A stretch of 64,000 nucleotides of DNA, taken from NCBI GenBank assembly GCA_021817605.1, contig JAKAUN010000015.1, forward strand, positions 1 through 64,000. The letters are read 5' to 3'. The notes beneath the pieces were generated by a model. The model worked only from the letters and a program-made list of their open reading frames with translations. It ran no database searches and was not told the origin of the DNA. Within the stretch, counting starts at the first letter, position 1; each line of letters starts with the position of its first letter. This stretch comes from Thermoplasmata archaeon. Lineage in GTDB: Archaea; Thermoplasmatota; Thermoplasmata; Lutacidiplasmatales; UBA184. Position numbers and translations under genes: made by a program. Below, piece by piece: positions 39,449 through 47,870 of this stretch.

Positions 39449-42063
39449 GGCGGCGGCTCCTCGAGCCCGAGCCGACGCTGGATCTCGGAGAGACGCGCCC
39501 TAAGCTCCGCGTCGGAGAGCTCGTCGAGCGCCAGCCGGGCGATCTCCTCCGCCACGGGCTCCGGGGACTCCGGCGGGGAGGCATCCAGGAGCACGGCCTG
39601 CGTGTAGTGGGGGCCGACACGCTTGCGGGACGGCCCGCGTCGGGCGGCTCCGAACTCCCCGGCCTCGAGCTCCGCGAGGAGCGACTCGGCCTCCCGGAGC
39701 ACCGACGGCGGTACCCCGGCAAGGCGGGCGACGTGCACCCCGTAGCTCTTCTCGGTCGCTCCGGGGACCAGGCGGTGCAAAAAGACGATCCCCTGCGGCC
39801 GGTCCTGGACGGCGAAGTGGCCGTTGGTCGCCCCGTCCAGCCCGGCGACCAGGTAGGTGAGCTGGTGATAGTGCGTGGCGAGCACGGTGCGCGAGCGGCT
39901 CACGTCGTGGAGGTGGCGCAGGATCGCCCAGGCGATCGCGAGGCCGTCGAAGGTGCTTGTGCCGCGCCCGACCTCGTCGAGCAGGACGAGCGAGCGCGCG
40001 TCCGCCCGGTGGAGGATCTCGGCGACCTCGAGCATCTCGACCATGAAGCTCGACTTGCCGCGCCCGATCTCGTCCGTGAACCCCATCCGGGTGAACAGCC
40101 GGCCGACCACCCCGACGCGCGCGAACCGTGCCGGGAGGAACGCGCCGGCCTGCGCGAGGAGGACGAGCAGCCCGATCGTCCGCATGTAGGTCGACTTCCC
40201 CGACATGTTGGGGCCGGTGAGGACCAGGACCCGCCGGGTCCCGGCGTCCAGCTCCACGTCGTTCGGGACGAACTTCTCGCCGAGCAGCCTATCGAGCACC
40301 GGGTGGCGGCCGTCCCGCACGACGAGCTCGGAGGAGCTGTCGACGGTCGGGCGGACGTAGCCGCGCCCGACGGCGAGATGGGCGAAGTCGGCGAGGGCGT
40401 CCAGCTCGCCGACCGCGCGCGAGAGCCGGTGGACCTCGGCGACGAAGGCCTCCACCTCGCCGAGGAACGACTCCCAACGTCGCTCGGCGGCCTCCTGGGC
40501 GGCCTCGCTGGCGGCGAGGATGCGCTCGGCGAGACGGTCGAGCTCCTCGCTCACGAACCGCTCGGCCTGGGCGACCGTCTGACGCCGACGGAAGTGCGGC
40601 GGCACACGGGCCAGGTTCGCTCGCGTGACCTCGAAGTAGTAGCCGAAGACCTGGTTGTAGCCGACCTTGAGCCCCTTGATGCCCGTCGTCGCCTGCTCCC
40701 GACGCTCGAGCTCGGAGAGCTCCGCGAGAGCCCGGGAGTGCTCCCCGCGAGGCCCGTCGACCTCGGGGGCGTGGCCGGGGCGGAAGAACTCCGCCGCGGG
40801 GGCGGCGTGCGGGATCTCCTCGGGAAGCGTCTCGCGGAGCAGCCGAACGAGCCCCTCGGGCGGCTCGAGCCGCTCGGCCATCGCCCCGAGCGCCGCGGCG
40901 AGTCCGCTCGTCCTCAGCTCCTCGGCGACCGAACGCGTCCCCTCGAGGCTCTTGCGGAGCACGACGAGCTCCTCCGGCCTCGCCCGTCGGCCCGCGACGC
41001 GCGAGGCGATGCGGCTGATGTCGGCCACGCCGCGCAGAAGGCCACGAAGCCTCTCGAGGGTCGCCGGGTGGTCGACGAGGGCCTGGACCGCCGACTGCCT
41101 CGCGGCGATCCGCCCCGGGTCCGCGAGGGGGTTCGTGAGCCAGAAGGCGAGGGTCCGGCGGCCCACCGCCGTGACCGTCTCGTCCCACGCTTCGAGGAGG
41201 GTCGGCCCCGCGGGGTCGTCCGGGTTCATCGGCCGGTGGACCTCGAGGTGCCGCAGGGTCTTCGCGTCGAGGACCAGACGGGGCCCCCCTCCGCCGCGGT
41301 CGATGCGTCCGACGTGGGAGAGGAGCCGCGGCTGCGTCGTGGCAAGGTAGCTCGCGAGCCGCAGCTCGCCCTCGCGGGCCAACGGGTCGTCGAAAGGGGC
41401 CTCGGAGAGGGCGGGCGGGATCGCGTCCGTCGTCGGGGGAGGGGACGGCTCGAGGCGGGCCCGGGGGAACTCGTGGCGGAGGTGCCGCTCGAGCTCGGTT
41501 TCGGCCTCCCCGTCCGCATGGTAGAGGATCTCGCGGGGCCGCAGGGCGGCGAGGGCCGAGACGATCCCCTCCGGCCCGGGGCCATCGGCGGGCCCGGCGA
41601 GCCACTCTCCGGTAGTGACGTCGACGGCGGCGTACGCCCCGCGTCCGTCGCTCCCGAGCTGGCCGAGGGCGAGGAAGCTGCTCTCCGGGCCGCCGAGGAT
41701 GCTCTCCTCGACGACGGTGCCGGGGGTGACGACGCGGGTGACCTCCCGCTTCACTAGGCCCCGGGCGGCGCGAGGGTCCTCGACCTGGTCGCAGAGGGCG
41801 ACCTTGAACCCCTTGCGCACGAGGCGGCCGAGGTAGGTGTCGATCGCGTGGTGCGGGACGCCGGCCATCGGCGTCCGCTCCCCGCGCGTGTCGGGCGCCC
41901 GAGCGGTGAGGACGACGTCCAGCTCCCGGGACAAGAGACGGGCGTCGTCGCCGAAGGTCTCGTAGAAGTCCCCGACGCGGAAGAGGATCAGGTGGCCGGG
42001 GAACTTCGCCTTCACCCCCTCGTACTGCTCAAGGAGAGGGGTGGTCGCCAGCGCTCCGGCCAT
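39445..42063 (-). CDS. mutS: DNA mismatch repair protein MutS
   Basis: N-terminal GDFYETFGDDA (F-x-E), LTGPNMSGKSTYMRTIGLLVLLAQ Walker A, LLDEVGRGTSTFDGLAIAWAIL. Confidence 0.97.
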   Translation of the reverse strand: MAGALATTPLLEQYEGVKAKFPGHLILFRVGDFYETFGDDARLLSRELDVVLTARAPDTRGERTPMAGVPHHAIDTYLGRLVRKGFKVALCDQVEDPRAARGLVKREVTRVVTPGTVVEESILGGPESSFLALGQLGSDGRGAYAAVDVTTGEWLAGPADGPGPEGIVSALAALRPREILYHADGEAETELERHLRHEFPRARLEPSPPPTTDAIPPALSEAPFDDPLAREGELRLASYLATTQPRLLSHVGRIDRGGGGPRLVLDAKTLRHLEVHRPMNPDDPAGPTLLEAWDETVTAVGRRTLAFWLTNPLADPGRIAARQSAVQALVDHPATLERLRGLLRGVADISRIASRVAGRRARPEELVVLRKSLEGTRSVAEELRTSGLAAALGAMAERLEPPEGLVRLLRETLPEEIPHAAPAAEFFRPGHAPEVDGPRGEHSRALAELSELERREQATTGIKGLKVGYNQVFGYYFEVTRANLARVPPHFRRRQTVAQAERFVSEELDRLAERILAASEAAQEAAERRWESFLGEVEAFVAEVHRLSRAVGELDALADFAHLAVGRGYVRPTVDSSSELVVRDGRHPVLDRLLGEKFVPNDVELDAGTRRVLVLTGPNMSGKSTYMRTIGLLVLLAQAGAFLPARFARVGVVGRLFTRMGFTDEIGRGKSSFMVEMLEVAEILHRADARSLVLLDEVGRGTSTFDGLAIAWAILRHLHDVSRSRTVLATHYHQLTYLVAGLDGATNGHFAVQDRPQGIVFLHRLVPGATEKSYGVHVARLAGVPPSVLREAESLLAELEAGEFGAARRGPSRKRVGPHYTQAVLLDASPPESPEPVAEEIARLALDELSDAELRARLSEIQRRLGLEEPPP

Positions 42064-42086
42064 CGATGCGGCGTCGAGCGGTGGGT

Positions 42087-42096
42087 CGTTAATAAC
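42087..42096 (-). promoter_or_regulatory. Candidate TATA box of the mutSL operon
   Basis: Minus-strand GTTATTAACG about 25-33 nt upstream of the mutS start. Confidence 0.5.
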
Positions 42097-42158
42097 CCGG
42101 GCGACCCCGCGCGGGGAACCCCCCGGGGCGACGTGGCTCCTTGCGGCCGGCGCCGGAG

Positions 42159-42242
42159 CGCTGAGGGGGAGATTTGAACTCCCGTGGCGAGACCGCCACC
42201 AGCTTTCAAGGCTGGCGCCTTACCGGGCTAGGCTACCTCAGC
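42159..42242 (-). tRNA. tRNA-Ser(UGA)
   Basis: GCTGAGG...CCAGC CTTGAAA GCTGG, long variable arm GGCGGTCTCGCC, GGGAG TTCAAAT CTCCC, CCTCAGC G; no intron. Confidence 0.95.
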
Positions 42243-42303
42243 GTGCGACGGACAGCCCCTCGGTAGGAATTAATCCCTCGCCGAAGGGGTCCGCGGGGTC
42301 CGA

Positions 42304-42404
42304 TGCAGGTGCCGGGAGGCTCGCGACGGGCGGAAGGCGCCCGTCGTTTCGAACCCGGGTGGTCAGCTTGGAGGGCTGACATCCTACCACTAGATTACAC
42401 CTGC
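42304..42404 (-). tRNA. tRNA-Gly(UCC) with a T-loop intron (42318..42347)
   Basis: GCAGGTG TA ATC TAGTGGTAG GAT G TCAGC CCTCCAA GCTGA ... CCGGG TTCGAA [30-nt intron] T CCCGG CACCTGC A. hBHBh' present: h CCGGG/CCCGG, H UUCG/CGAG, bulges AAA and CCU, h' CGACGGGCG/CGCCCGUCG. Confidence 0.93.
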
Positions 42405-42529
42405 ATGGCGGCGGCCCGCGGACAGGCCGCGACCACGCGGGGCGGGTTAATCGTTTGGGGTCTCTTCCGCCGGCCCCTACCTCGGGGCTGGGGGTCGGCC
42501 GGGGCCGGCGGCTTGCGAGCGACGATGGC

Positions 42530-43078
42530 CTAGCTCACGGTCATCGTGCCGGCCATCCAGCCCGGCACGCCCATCGGCGCGCCGCTGTAGCCGTTGGCCC
42601 CGCACGGGGCAAGACACACCCAGTGGTAGGTGCCCGGGCTCAGTTGCAGGGTGAAGGTGGTGGTGCTCGATCCCGGGCTCACGACATTGACGTTGAGGGA
42701 CGTGATCGTGAAGGTGTGGGCGGCGTTCGTGTTCGGGACGGCCGTGAGGCTCGTTCCGTTCACCGTTTCGGTCCCGCCGACGGTTCCCGAGACGTTGCAC
42801 GGGCAGGCGGACCAGGCCATGGGGGAGTCGTAGTCAATGATGGTGAAGATGACCTCCCCGGCGGGGACGGTGAAGTTCGCGGGGGAGTACTGGGGCGTTC
42901 CCGTCACCGGGTTGATCTGAACCGTGAGGTACATGTGGGCCGGAGCGGGAGGGCTGGACGAGCCGCTCGCCGTCCCGGTCCCCGCTCCCACGGTCAGTCC
43001 TGTCCACACGACCAGCAAGACCACCACGCCCAGAGCCAGCCCACCTGCGACCAGATTGTAGTACGTTTGATCCTTCAT
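42530..43078 (-). CDS. Membrane-anchored cupredoxin / COX II CuA-like protein
   Basis: N-terminal TM (LVAGGLALGVVVLLVVWTGL); FTVPAGEVIFTIIDYDSPMAW; NAAHTFTI; YHWVCLAPCGANGYSGAPMGVPGWMAGTMTVS. Confidence 0.75.
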   Translation of the reverse strand: MKDQTYYNLVAGGLALGVVVLLVVWTGLTVGAGTGTASGSSSPPAPAHMYLTVQINPVTGTPQYSPANFTVPAGEVIFTIIDYDSPMAWSACPCNVSGTVGGTETVNGTSLTAVPNTNAAHTFTITSLNVNVVSPGSSTTTFTLQLSPGTYHWVCLAPCGANGYSGAPMGVPGWMAGTMTVS

Positions 43079-43227
43079 TGTCGATGCCCCGCCTCGGTTT
43101 GCCCCCTCAGCGGTGTGCTCATCCTGGGTGAAGCAGTTAAACGGCCCGTCAAGTCCTCTTGACCTGACCGGTGAGGGGCCGAGCGGCTCTTTCTCCGAAG
43201 GGGGCCACCCGGAGCGCCCCCGGATCC

Positions 43228-43776
43228 CTAGCGGGAGGGGGCCAGCGACAGGTCGACCAGCGCCACGCGCTCGAGGACGAGCCCTTCCCACGCGGAGGAG
43301 GGGAGAGCGTCGCGCTCGGCGGGGGAGACCCCCAGCCGCTCGAGGAGCTGAGGCGTGACCGGGCGCGGATAGGCCGTCGGGTCGGGCTCGAGGCCGAACC
43401 GCGCGAGCAGCTCGGCCGGGTCGTGGGGACGCTCGGCGACGAGGACGAAGCGCTCGGTGCGCTCGGTCACCCCGACCTTGGCGAGCGCGCGGGGGAGCTG
43501 ATCGTCCCCGGCGAGGTAGAGCACGAACTCGGCCCCGCGGTCGCGCAGGCGGGCCGTTCCTCGGGCGCGGGCGCGTCCCAGATGCGCCCACGCCGAGAGG
43601 ACGTGGCGCTCCCCGGCGACGGCGTCGGCGTCGACCAGCGCGACCAGCGCCCCGGAGGAGGCGGCGAGCTCCCTGAGGCCCTGGACGACCTCCGCCGTGG
43701 TCGGGTGGCCGGGCCGCCGGCGGCGCCCGCCGGCGGCGCGCACGGTCCGTTCCTCGGCAGGAGGTAGGGGCGACAC
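43228..43776 (-). CDS. KEOPS complex Cgi121-like protein (GTG start proposed)
   Basis: AEVVQGLRELAASSGALVALVDADAVAGERHVLSAWAHLGRARARGTARLRDRGAEFVLYLAGDDQLPRALAKVGV. Confidence 0.7.
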   Translation of the reverse strand: MSPLPPAEERTVRAAGGRRRRPGHPTTAEVVQGLRELAASSGALVALVDADAVAGERHVLSAWAHLGRARARGTARLRDRGAEFVLYLAGDDQLPRALAKVGVTERTERFVLVAERPHDPAELLARFGLEPDPTAYPRPVTPQLLERLGVSPAERDALPSSAWEGLVLERVALVDLSLAPSR

Positions 43777-43787
43777 CGCTCGCTCCC

Positions 43788-44399
43788 TCACTCGGAGAGG
43801 AACCGGACGAACTCTTCGCGGGTCCTCGGCCGAAGCGTGTGGTTCTCGGCCTTCTCGCGGCCGATGGTCGAGGTGGGTGTCACCCCGTAGTCGTGCCCGG
43901 GGAGCACGACGAGCCCGTCGTCCAGTTTGACGAGGCGGCCGAGCAGGCTGTCGTACATCGCCGACGGGTCGCCGCCGGGAAGGTCGGTGCGCCCGCACTC
44001 GCCGACGAAGAGGGTGTCTCCTGTCGCCACCTGGCCCTCGAAGAGGTAGAGGACGCTGTCTCTGCTGTGTCCTGGTGTGTGGAGCACCTTGTACTTGAGA
44101 CGCCCCGCCTCGACCTCGTCCCCCTCGTCCACGCGGAGGTCGGGCTCGAACGGGACGAGACGGTGCGCGACGATCTTCGCCCCGGTGCGGGCCTTCACGT
44201 CGGCGTTGCCGGCCGTGTGGTCCTGGTGGCTGTGGGTGTTGAGCACGTAGCGAACGCGGACCCCTCGCCGGTCGACAGCGTTGAGCACCGCGTCGATCCC
44301 GTAGGACGGGTCGATGATCACGGCGTCGCCGCCCTCGCCGTCGGCGACGAGGTAGGTGAAGTTGAGCAGCCCGCCGAGCCGGAACTGATCGAGGAGCAT
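43788..44399 (-). CDS. Metallo-beta-lactamase-fold hydrolase (glyoxalase II/persulfide dioxygenase-like)
   Basis: THSHQDHTAGNAD, LHTPGHSRDSVLY, GDTLFVGECGRTDLPGG, LPGHDYG. Confidence 0.9.
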   Translation of the reverse strand: MLLDQFRLGGLLNFTYLVADGEGGDAVIIDPSYGIDAVLNAVDRRGVRVRYVLNTHSHQDHTAGNADVKARTGAKIVAHRLVPFEPDLRVDEGDEVEAGRLKYKVLHTPGHSRDSVLYLFEGQVATGDTLFVGECGRTDLPGGDPSAMYDSLLGRLVKLDDGLVVLPGHDYGVTPTSTIGREKAENHTLRPRTREEFVRFLSE

Positions 44400-44420
44400 C
44401 CCCGGAGAGACCGGGCCGGC

Positions 44421-44430
44421 GTATTTTACC
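44421..44430 (-). promoter_or_regulatory. Candidate TATA box of the MBL-fold/Cgi121 unit
   Basis: Minus-strand GGTAAAATAC about 25-30 nt upstream of the ATG at 44399. Confidence 0.5.
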
Positions 44431-44444
44431 CTGGGGCCGGCGCC

Positions 44445-45371
44445 CTACTCCGGGACCGCGCGGCCGTCGCCGGCGTCTCCCGGCTCGACGAGACGGCCGC
44501 TGACCGCGTCGAGGACGACCCTGCCGGCCGAGCCCTCGGCGTACCAGAACGGCACGTAGAGCAGCGCCAGGGGTCCCATGCGGACGTTGCGCAGGGAAGG
44601 GAGAACGCGGCGGCTCTCGATCACGAGGGCGCCGGAATGCTGCTCGGTGTGGTCGATCCGCCCGGCATGGTGCCGTCGGACCACCTCCACGGCGAGCGAC
44701 GCCGCCGCCGCCTCTCCCACGAGCGGAGAGAGCCGCGGGACAGCCGCGTCGGGCTCGCCGGCCAGCTCGCGCTCGCCTTCCTCCCAGATCTCCACGGCGC
44801 GTGTCACGGCGTTCACCGCGACCAGACGATGCGCGATCGGCCCCGGGCTCCCGTCCGGTCCGCCGGTACGGACCCGGTAGGCCGCCACGTAGTACGGCAC
44901 GAGGCGGAGAAGGTAGCGCGCTTCCCTGAGTCCGGCCAGGGCCTCGGCCTCGGCGCGGTCGATGCGGGCGCGCACCACGCGCGCCTCCGCCGGGAGCACG
45001 GGGAACGGTGCGTCCAGCGCGTCCTCGGCACCCTCACTTCCCATCGGGGCCGGTGGCTCCCGTGGAGCCGGAAGGAGCATCTCCCCGAGCGCCGGGCCGA
45101 GGGCAGAGCTCTCCAGGACCTCGATCCCCCGACCGGCGGCCTCGGAACGGACGGACGCCCCCGGCTCCTCCTCGTAGAGGAGGGTGCGTCGAACCGAATC
45201 GTCCGGGAAGAGCGGCTCGAGGGAGGAGGGGGTCCTGCGTCCGCGGTCGACCACGACCGCCCGGTGGTCCTCGGAACGGACCGCGAGGAGCGCCTCAGCC
45301 CGCAGCTCGACATGGTATCCCGCCGCCTCGAACAGCCGCTTGAGCAGCGGGAGCGGGACGGCAGCTGCCAT
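44445..45371 (-). CDS. Hypothetical protein (308 aa), function not recognised
   Basis: Long ORF with coding-like composition between well-supported neighbours. Confidence 0.6.
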   Translation of the reverse strand: MAAAVPLPLLKRLFEAAGYHVELRAEALLAVRSEDHRAVVVDRGRRTPSSLEPLFPDDSVRRTLLYEEEPGASVRSEAAGRGIEVLESSALGPALGEMLLPAPREPPAPMGSEGAEDALDAPFPVLPAEARVVRARIDRAEAEALAGLREARYLLRLVPYYVAAYRVRTGGPDGSPGPIAHRLVAVNAVTRAVEIWEEGERELAGEPDAAVPRLSPLVGEAAAASLAVEVVRRHHAGRIDHTEQHSGALVIESRRVLPSLRNVRMGPLALLYVPFWYAEGSAGRVVLDAVSGRLVEPGDAGDGRAVPE

Positions 45372-45500
45372 CGCAGTTCGAGGCGGAGGCCCGCCTTATC
45401 ACCGTTCCGTTGCTCTGGAGAGCCGCGGACTCGGGCTGCCTTTCCGGGGCCTCGGGTCGTGGGGCTGCGCGACGGAGGCGGCCCGCCCTTCCGGGGACAA

Positions 45501-45510
45501 GCTATTTAGG
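45501..45510 (+). promoter_or_regulatory. Candidate TATA box of CDC48
   Basis: GCTATTTAGG about 27-36 nt upstream of the start at 45537. Confidence 0.55.
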
Positions 45511-45536
45511 TCGAACTTGGGTCCAAACGACCGTCG

Positions 45537-47762
45537 ATGGGGGAGGCGGTCACCCTCCGCGTCGCCGAAGCGTTCCAGCAGGACATCGGCCTCGGGACGG
45601 CGCGTCTGGACGTTCCGACCCGCCAGCGTCTCAAGGTCGGCCTAGGGGACATCGTCGAGATACGCGGCCGCAAGGTTACCCCCGCGATCGTGAGCCGGGC
45701 ACAACCCGATGACGAGGGCAAGGGGGTCGTCCGCATCGAGGCGGTCGTCCGCCGCAACGCGGGAGTGAGCATCGGGGAGCGTATCAGCGTCCAGAGGGTC
45801 GAAGCGCCCAACGCCGACGCGATCACCATCGCCCCGATCTACGCCGGTTCGGCGAGGATGGATCTCGGCCCCGGGCTCGAGAGCTTCGTCTCCAAGGCGC
45901 TCTCGCGACGGCCGTTCGTCCGCGGCGACGTCTTCGTGATCCCGGGGGTCTTCCTGATGGGCGGCTCGCTGCCGTTCATGGTCGTCGCGACCCAGCCCAA
46001 GGGGATCGTCCAGGTCGCCCCCGGCACCGAGGTCACCATCCGCGAGGACACCGTCAGCGAGGCCGAGGTCGCCGCTCCGCGTGTCGCGTACGAGGACATC
46101 GGGGGACTCAAGGAGAAGCTCGGGCGCGTCCGCGAGATGATCGAGCTGCCCCTCAAACATCCGGAGCTGTTCGACCGGCTCGCCATCACCCCTCCGAAGG
46201 GGGTCCTCCTCTACGGGCCCCCCGGGACGGGCAAGACGCTCATCGCCAAGGCCGTCGCCAACGAAGCCGGCGCGCACTTCATCGGCATCCAGGGCCCGGA
46301 GATCATCTCGAAGTACTACGGGGAGAGCGAGAAGGAGCTCCGCGAGAAGTTCGAGGAGGCGGAGAAGAACGCCCCGAGCGTGATCTTCATCGACGAGCTC
46401 GACTCCATCGCCCCCCGCCGGGACGAGGTGGTCGGCGAGGTCGAGCGACGGGTCGTTGCCCAGCTGCTCACCCTCATGGACGGCCTCTCCGGCCGCGGCA
46501 ACGTCATCGTGATCGCCGCGACCAACCGGGAGGAGGCGATCGACCCCGCGCTCCGCCGCCCGGGCCGCTTCGACCGGGAGATCGAAATCGGCGTGCCGAC
46601 CCAGGAGGGGCGGCTGGAGATCCTGCAGATCCACACGCGGGGGATGCCTATCGAGGGCTCGGAGCGCGACCGAGAGCGGGTCCTCAAGGAGCTCTCGGCG
46701 CAGTCGCACGGGTTCGTCGGCGCGGACCTCTCCTCCCTCGCGCGCGAGGCGGCGATGCGGGCCCTGAGGCGCTACCTTCCCGAGATCGACTTCGACCAGC
46801 CGATCCCCATCTCGCTTCTCGAGCGGATGAAGGTGACCGAGGGCGACTTCCGCGAGGCGCTCAAGCAGATCGAGCCGTCGAGCCTTCGGGACGTCGCCGT
46901 CGAGGTCCCGACGACCCGCTGGGAGGAGGTCGGCGGCGTCGAGCGGGTCCGTCGGGTGCTCGAGGAATCGGTTGAGCTGCCGTTCAAGAACCCGCAGGTC
47001 TACCGCCACATCGGCATCGAGCCTCCACGAGGGATCCTCCTCTACGGACCTCCCGGGGTGGGAAAGACGCTCCTCGCGAAGGCGGTCGCGACCGAGAGCC
47101 AGGCGAACTTCATCTCGGTGAAGGGCCCCGAGGTGATGAGCAAGTGGGTCGGCGAGAGCGAGAAGGCGATCCGCATGATCTTCAAGAAGGCCCGTCAGGC
47201 CTCCCCCTCGATCGTCTTCATCGACGAGATCGACTCGATCGCCCCGCGACGGGGATTCCAGACCTCGAGCGGGGTTACGGAAAGGATCGTCAACCAGCTG
47301 CTCACCTCCATCGACGGGCTCGAGACCCTCGAGCGCGTCCTGGTCATCGCCGCGACCAACCGCCCCGACATCGTCGACGAGGCGCTCCTTAGGACCGGGA
47401 GGTTCGACCGCCTGCTCTACGTCGAGCCCCCTGACGCCGCCGGGCGGCTCGAGATCCTCACGGTCCATACCGCGAAAATGCCTCTGGCCGACGACGTCGA
47501 CCTCGCGCAGCTCGCTTCCCGGACGGAGGGATTCGTCGGCAGCGACCTCGCCGCCCTCTGCCGCGAGGCAGGGCTCACCGCGATCCGCGAGAACCTCAAG
47601 GCCGCGAAGGTGACCCGGGCGCACTTCGAGGCGGCGCTCAAGCAGGTGCGCAGCTCCTGTGAGCCCGAGAACCTCCGGTTCTACGAGGAGTTCGAGAAGC
47701 ACCTCCAGCGGGACCGCTCCGCTCGGCGACGCGAGGAGCCGGTCCAGGCGATCTACCGCTAG
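45537..47762 (+). CDS. CDC48/VCP-type AAA+ ATPase with two AAA modules
   Basis: [22 protein letters not shown] and [22 protein letters not shown] Walker A motifs; N-terminal double-psi barrel region. Confidence 0.97.
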   Translation: MGEAVTLRVAEAFQQDIGLGTARLDVPTRQRLKVGLGDIVEIRGRKVTPAIVSRAQPDDEGKGVVRIEAVVRRNAGVSIGERISVQRVEAPNADAITIAPIYAGSARMDLGPGLESFVSKALSRRPFVRGDVFVIPGVFLMGGSLPFMVVATQPKGIVQVAPGTEVTIREDTVSEAEVAAPRVAYEDIGGLKEKLGRVREMIELPLKHPELFDRLAITPPKGVLLYGPPGTGKTLIAKAVANEAGAHFIGIQGPEIISKYYGESEKELREKFEEAEKNAPSVIFIDELDSIAPRRDEVVGEVERRVVAQLLTLMDGLSGRGNVIVIAATNREEAIDPALRRPGRFDREIEIGVPTQEGRLEILQIHTRGMPIEGSERDRERVLKELSAQSHGFVGADLSSLAREAAMRALRRYLPEIDFDQPIPISLLERMKVTEGDFREALKQIEPSSLRDVAVEVPTTRWEEVGGVERVRRVLEESVELPFKNPQVYRHIGIEPPRGILLYGPPGVGKTLLAKAVATESQANFISVKGPEVMSKWVGESEKAIRMIFKKARQASPSIVFIDEIDSIAPRRGFQTSSGVTERIVNQLLTSIDGLETLERVLVIAATNRPDIVDEALLRTGRFDRLLYVEPPDAAGRLEILTVHTAKMPLADDVDLAQLASRTEGFVGSDLAALCREAGLTAIRENLKAAKVTRAHFEAALKQVRSSCEPENLRFYEEFEKHLQRDRSARRREEPVQAIYR

Positions 47763-47805
47763 CGTTCTTCGCCGCCGGCGAGAACCGCCGTGCTCGCCCG
47801 AGCAA

Positions 47806-47815
47806 TCTATAAGTA
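47806..47815 (+). promoter_or_regulatory. Candidate TATA box of the surface-protein gene
   Basis: TCTATAAGTA about 55 nt upstream of the GTG at 47871. Confidence 0.55.
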
Positions 47816-47870
47816 AGGGGGCTAAGTTCGGCGCGCCGCCCTCGGTAACGAGGGTAAGAATGCGGGAGAA

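Noticed and set aside
44445-45371. 308-aa hypothetical protein as a nuclease or restriction-like enzyme
   Set aside because: No consistent D/ExK or other catalytic motif could be identified by eye; left as unknown.
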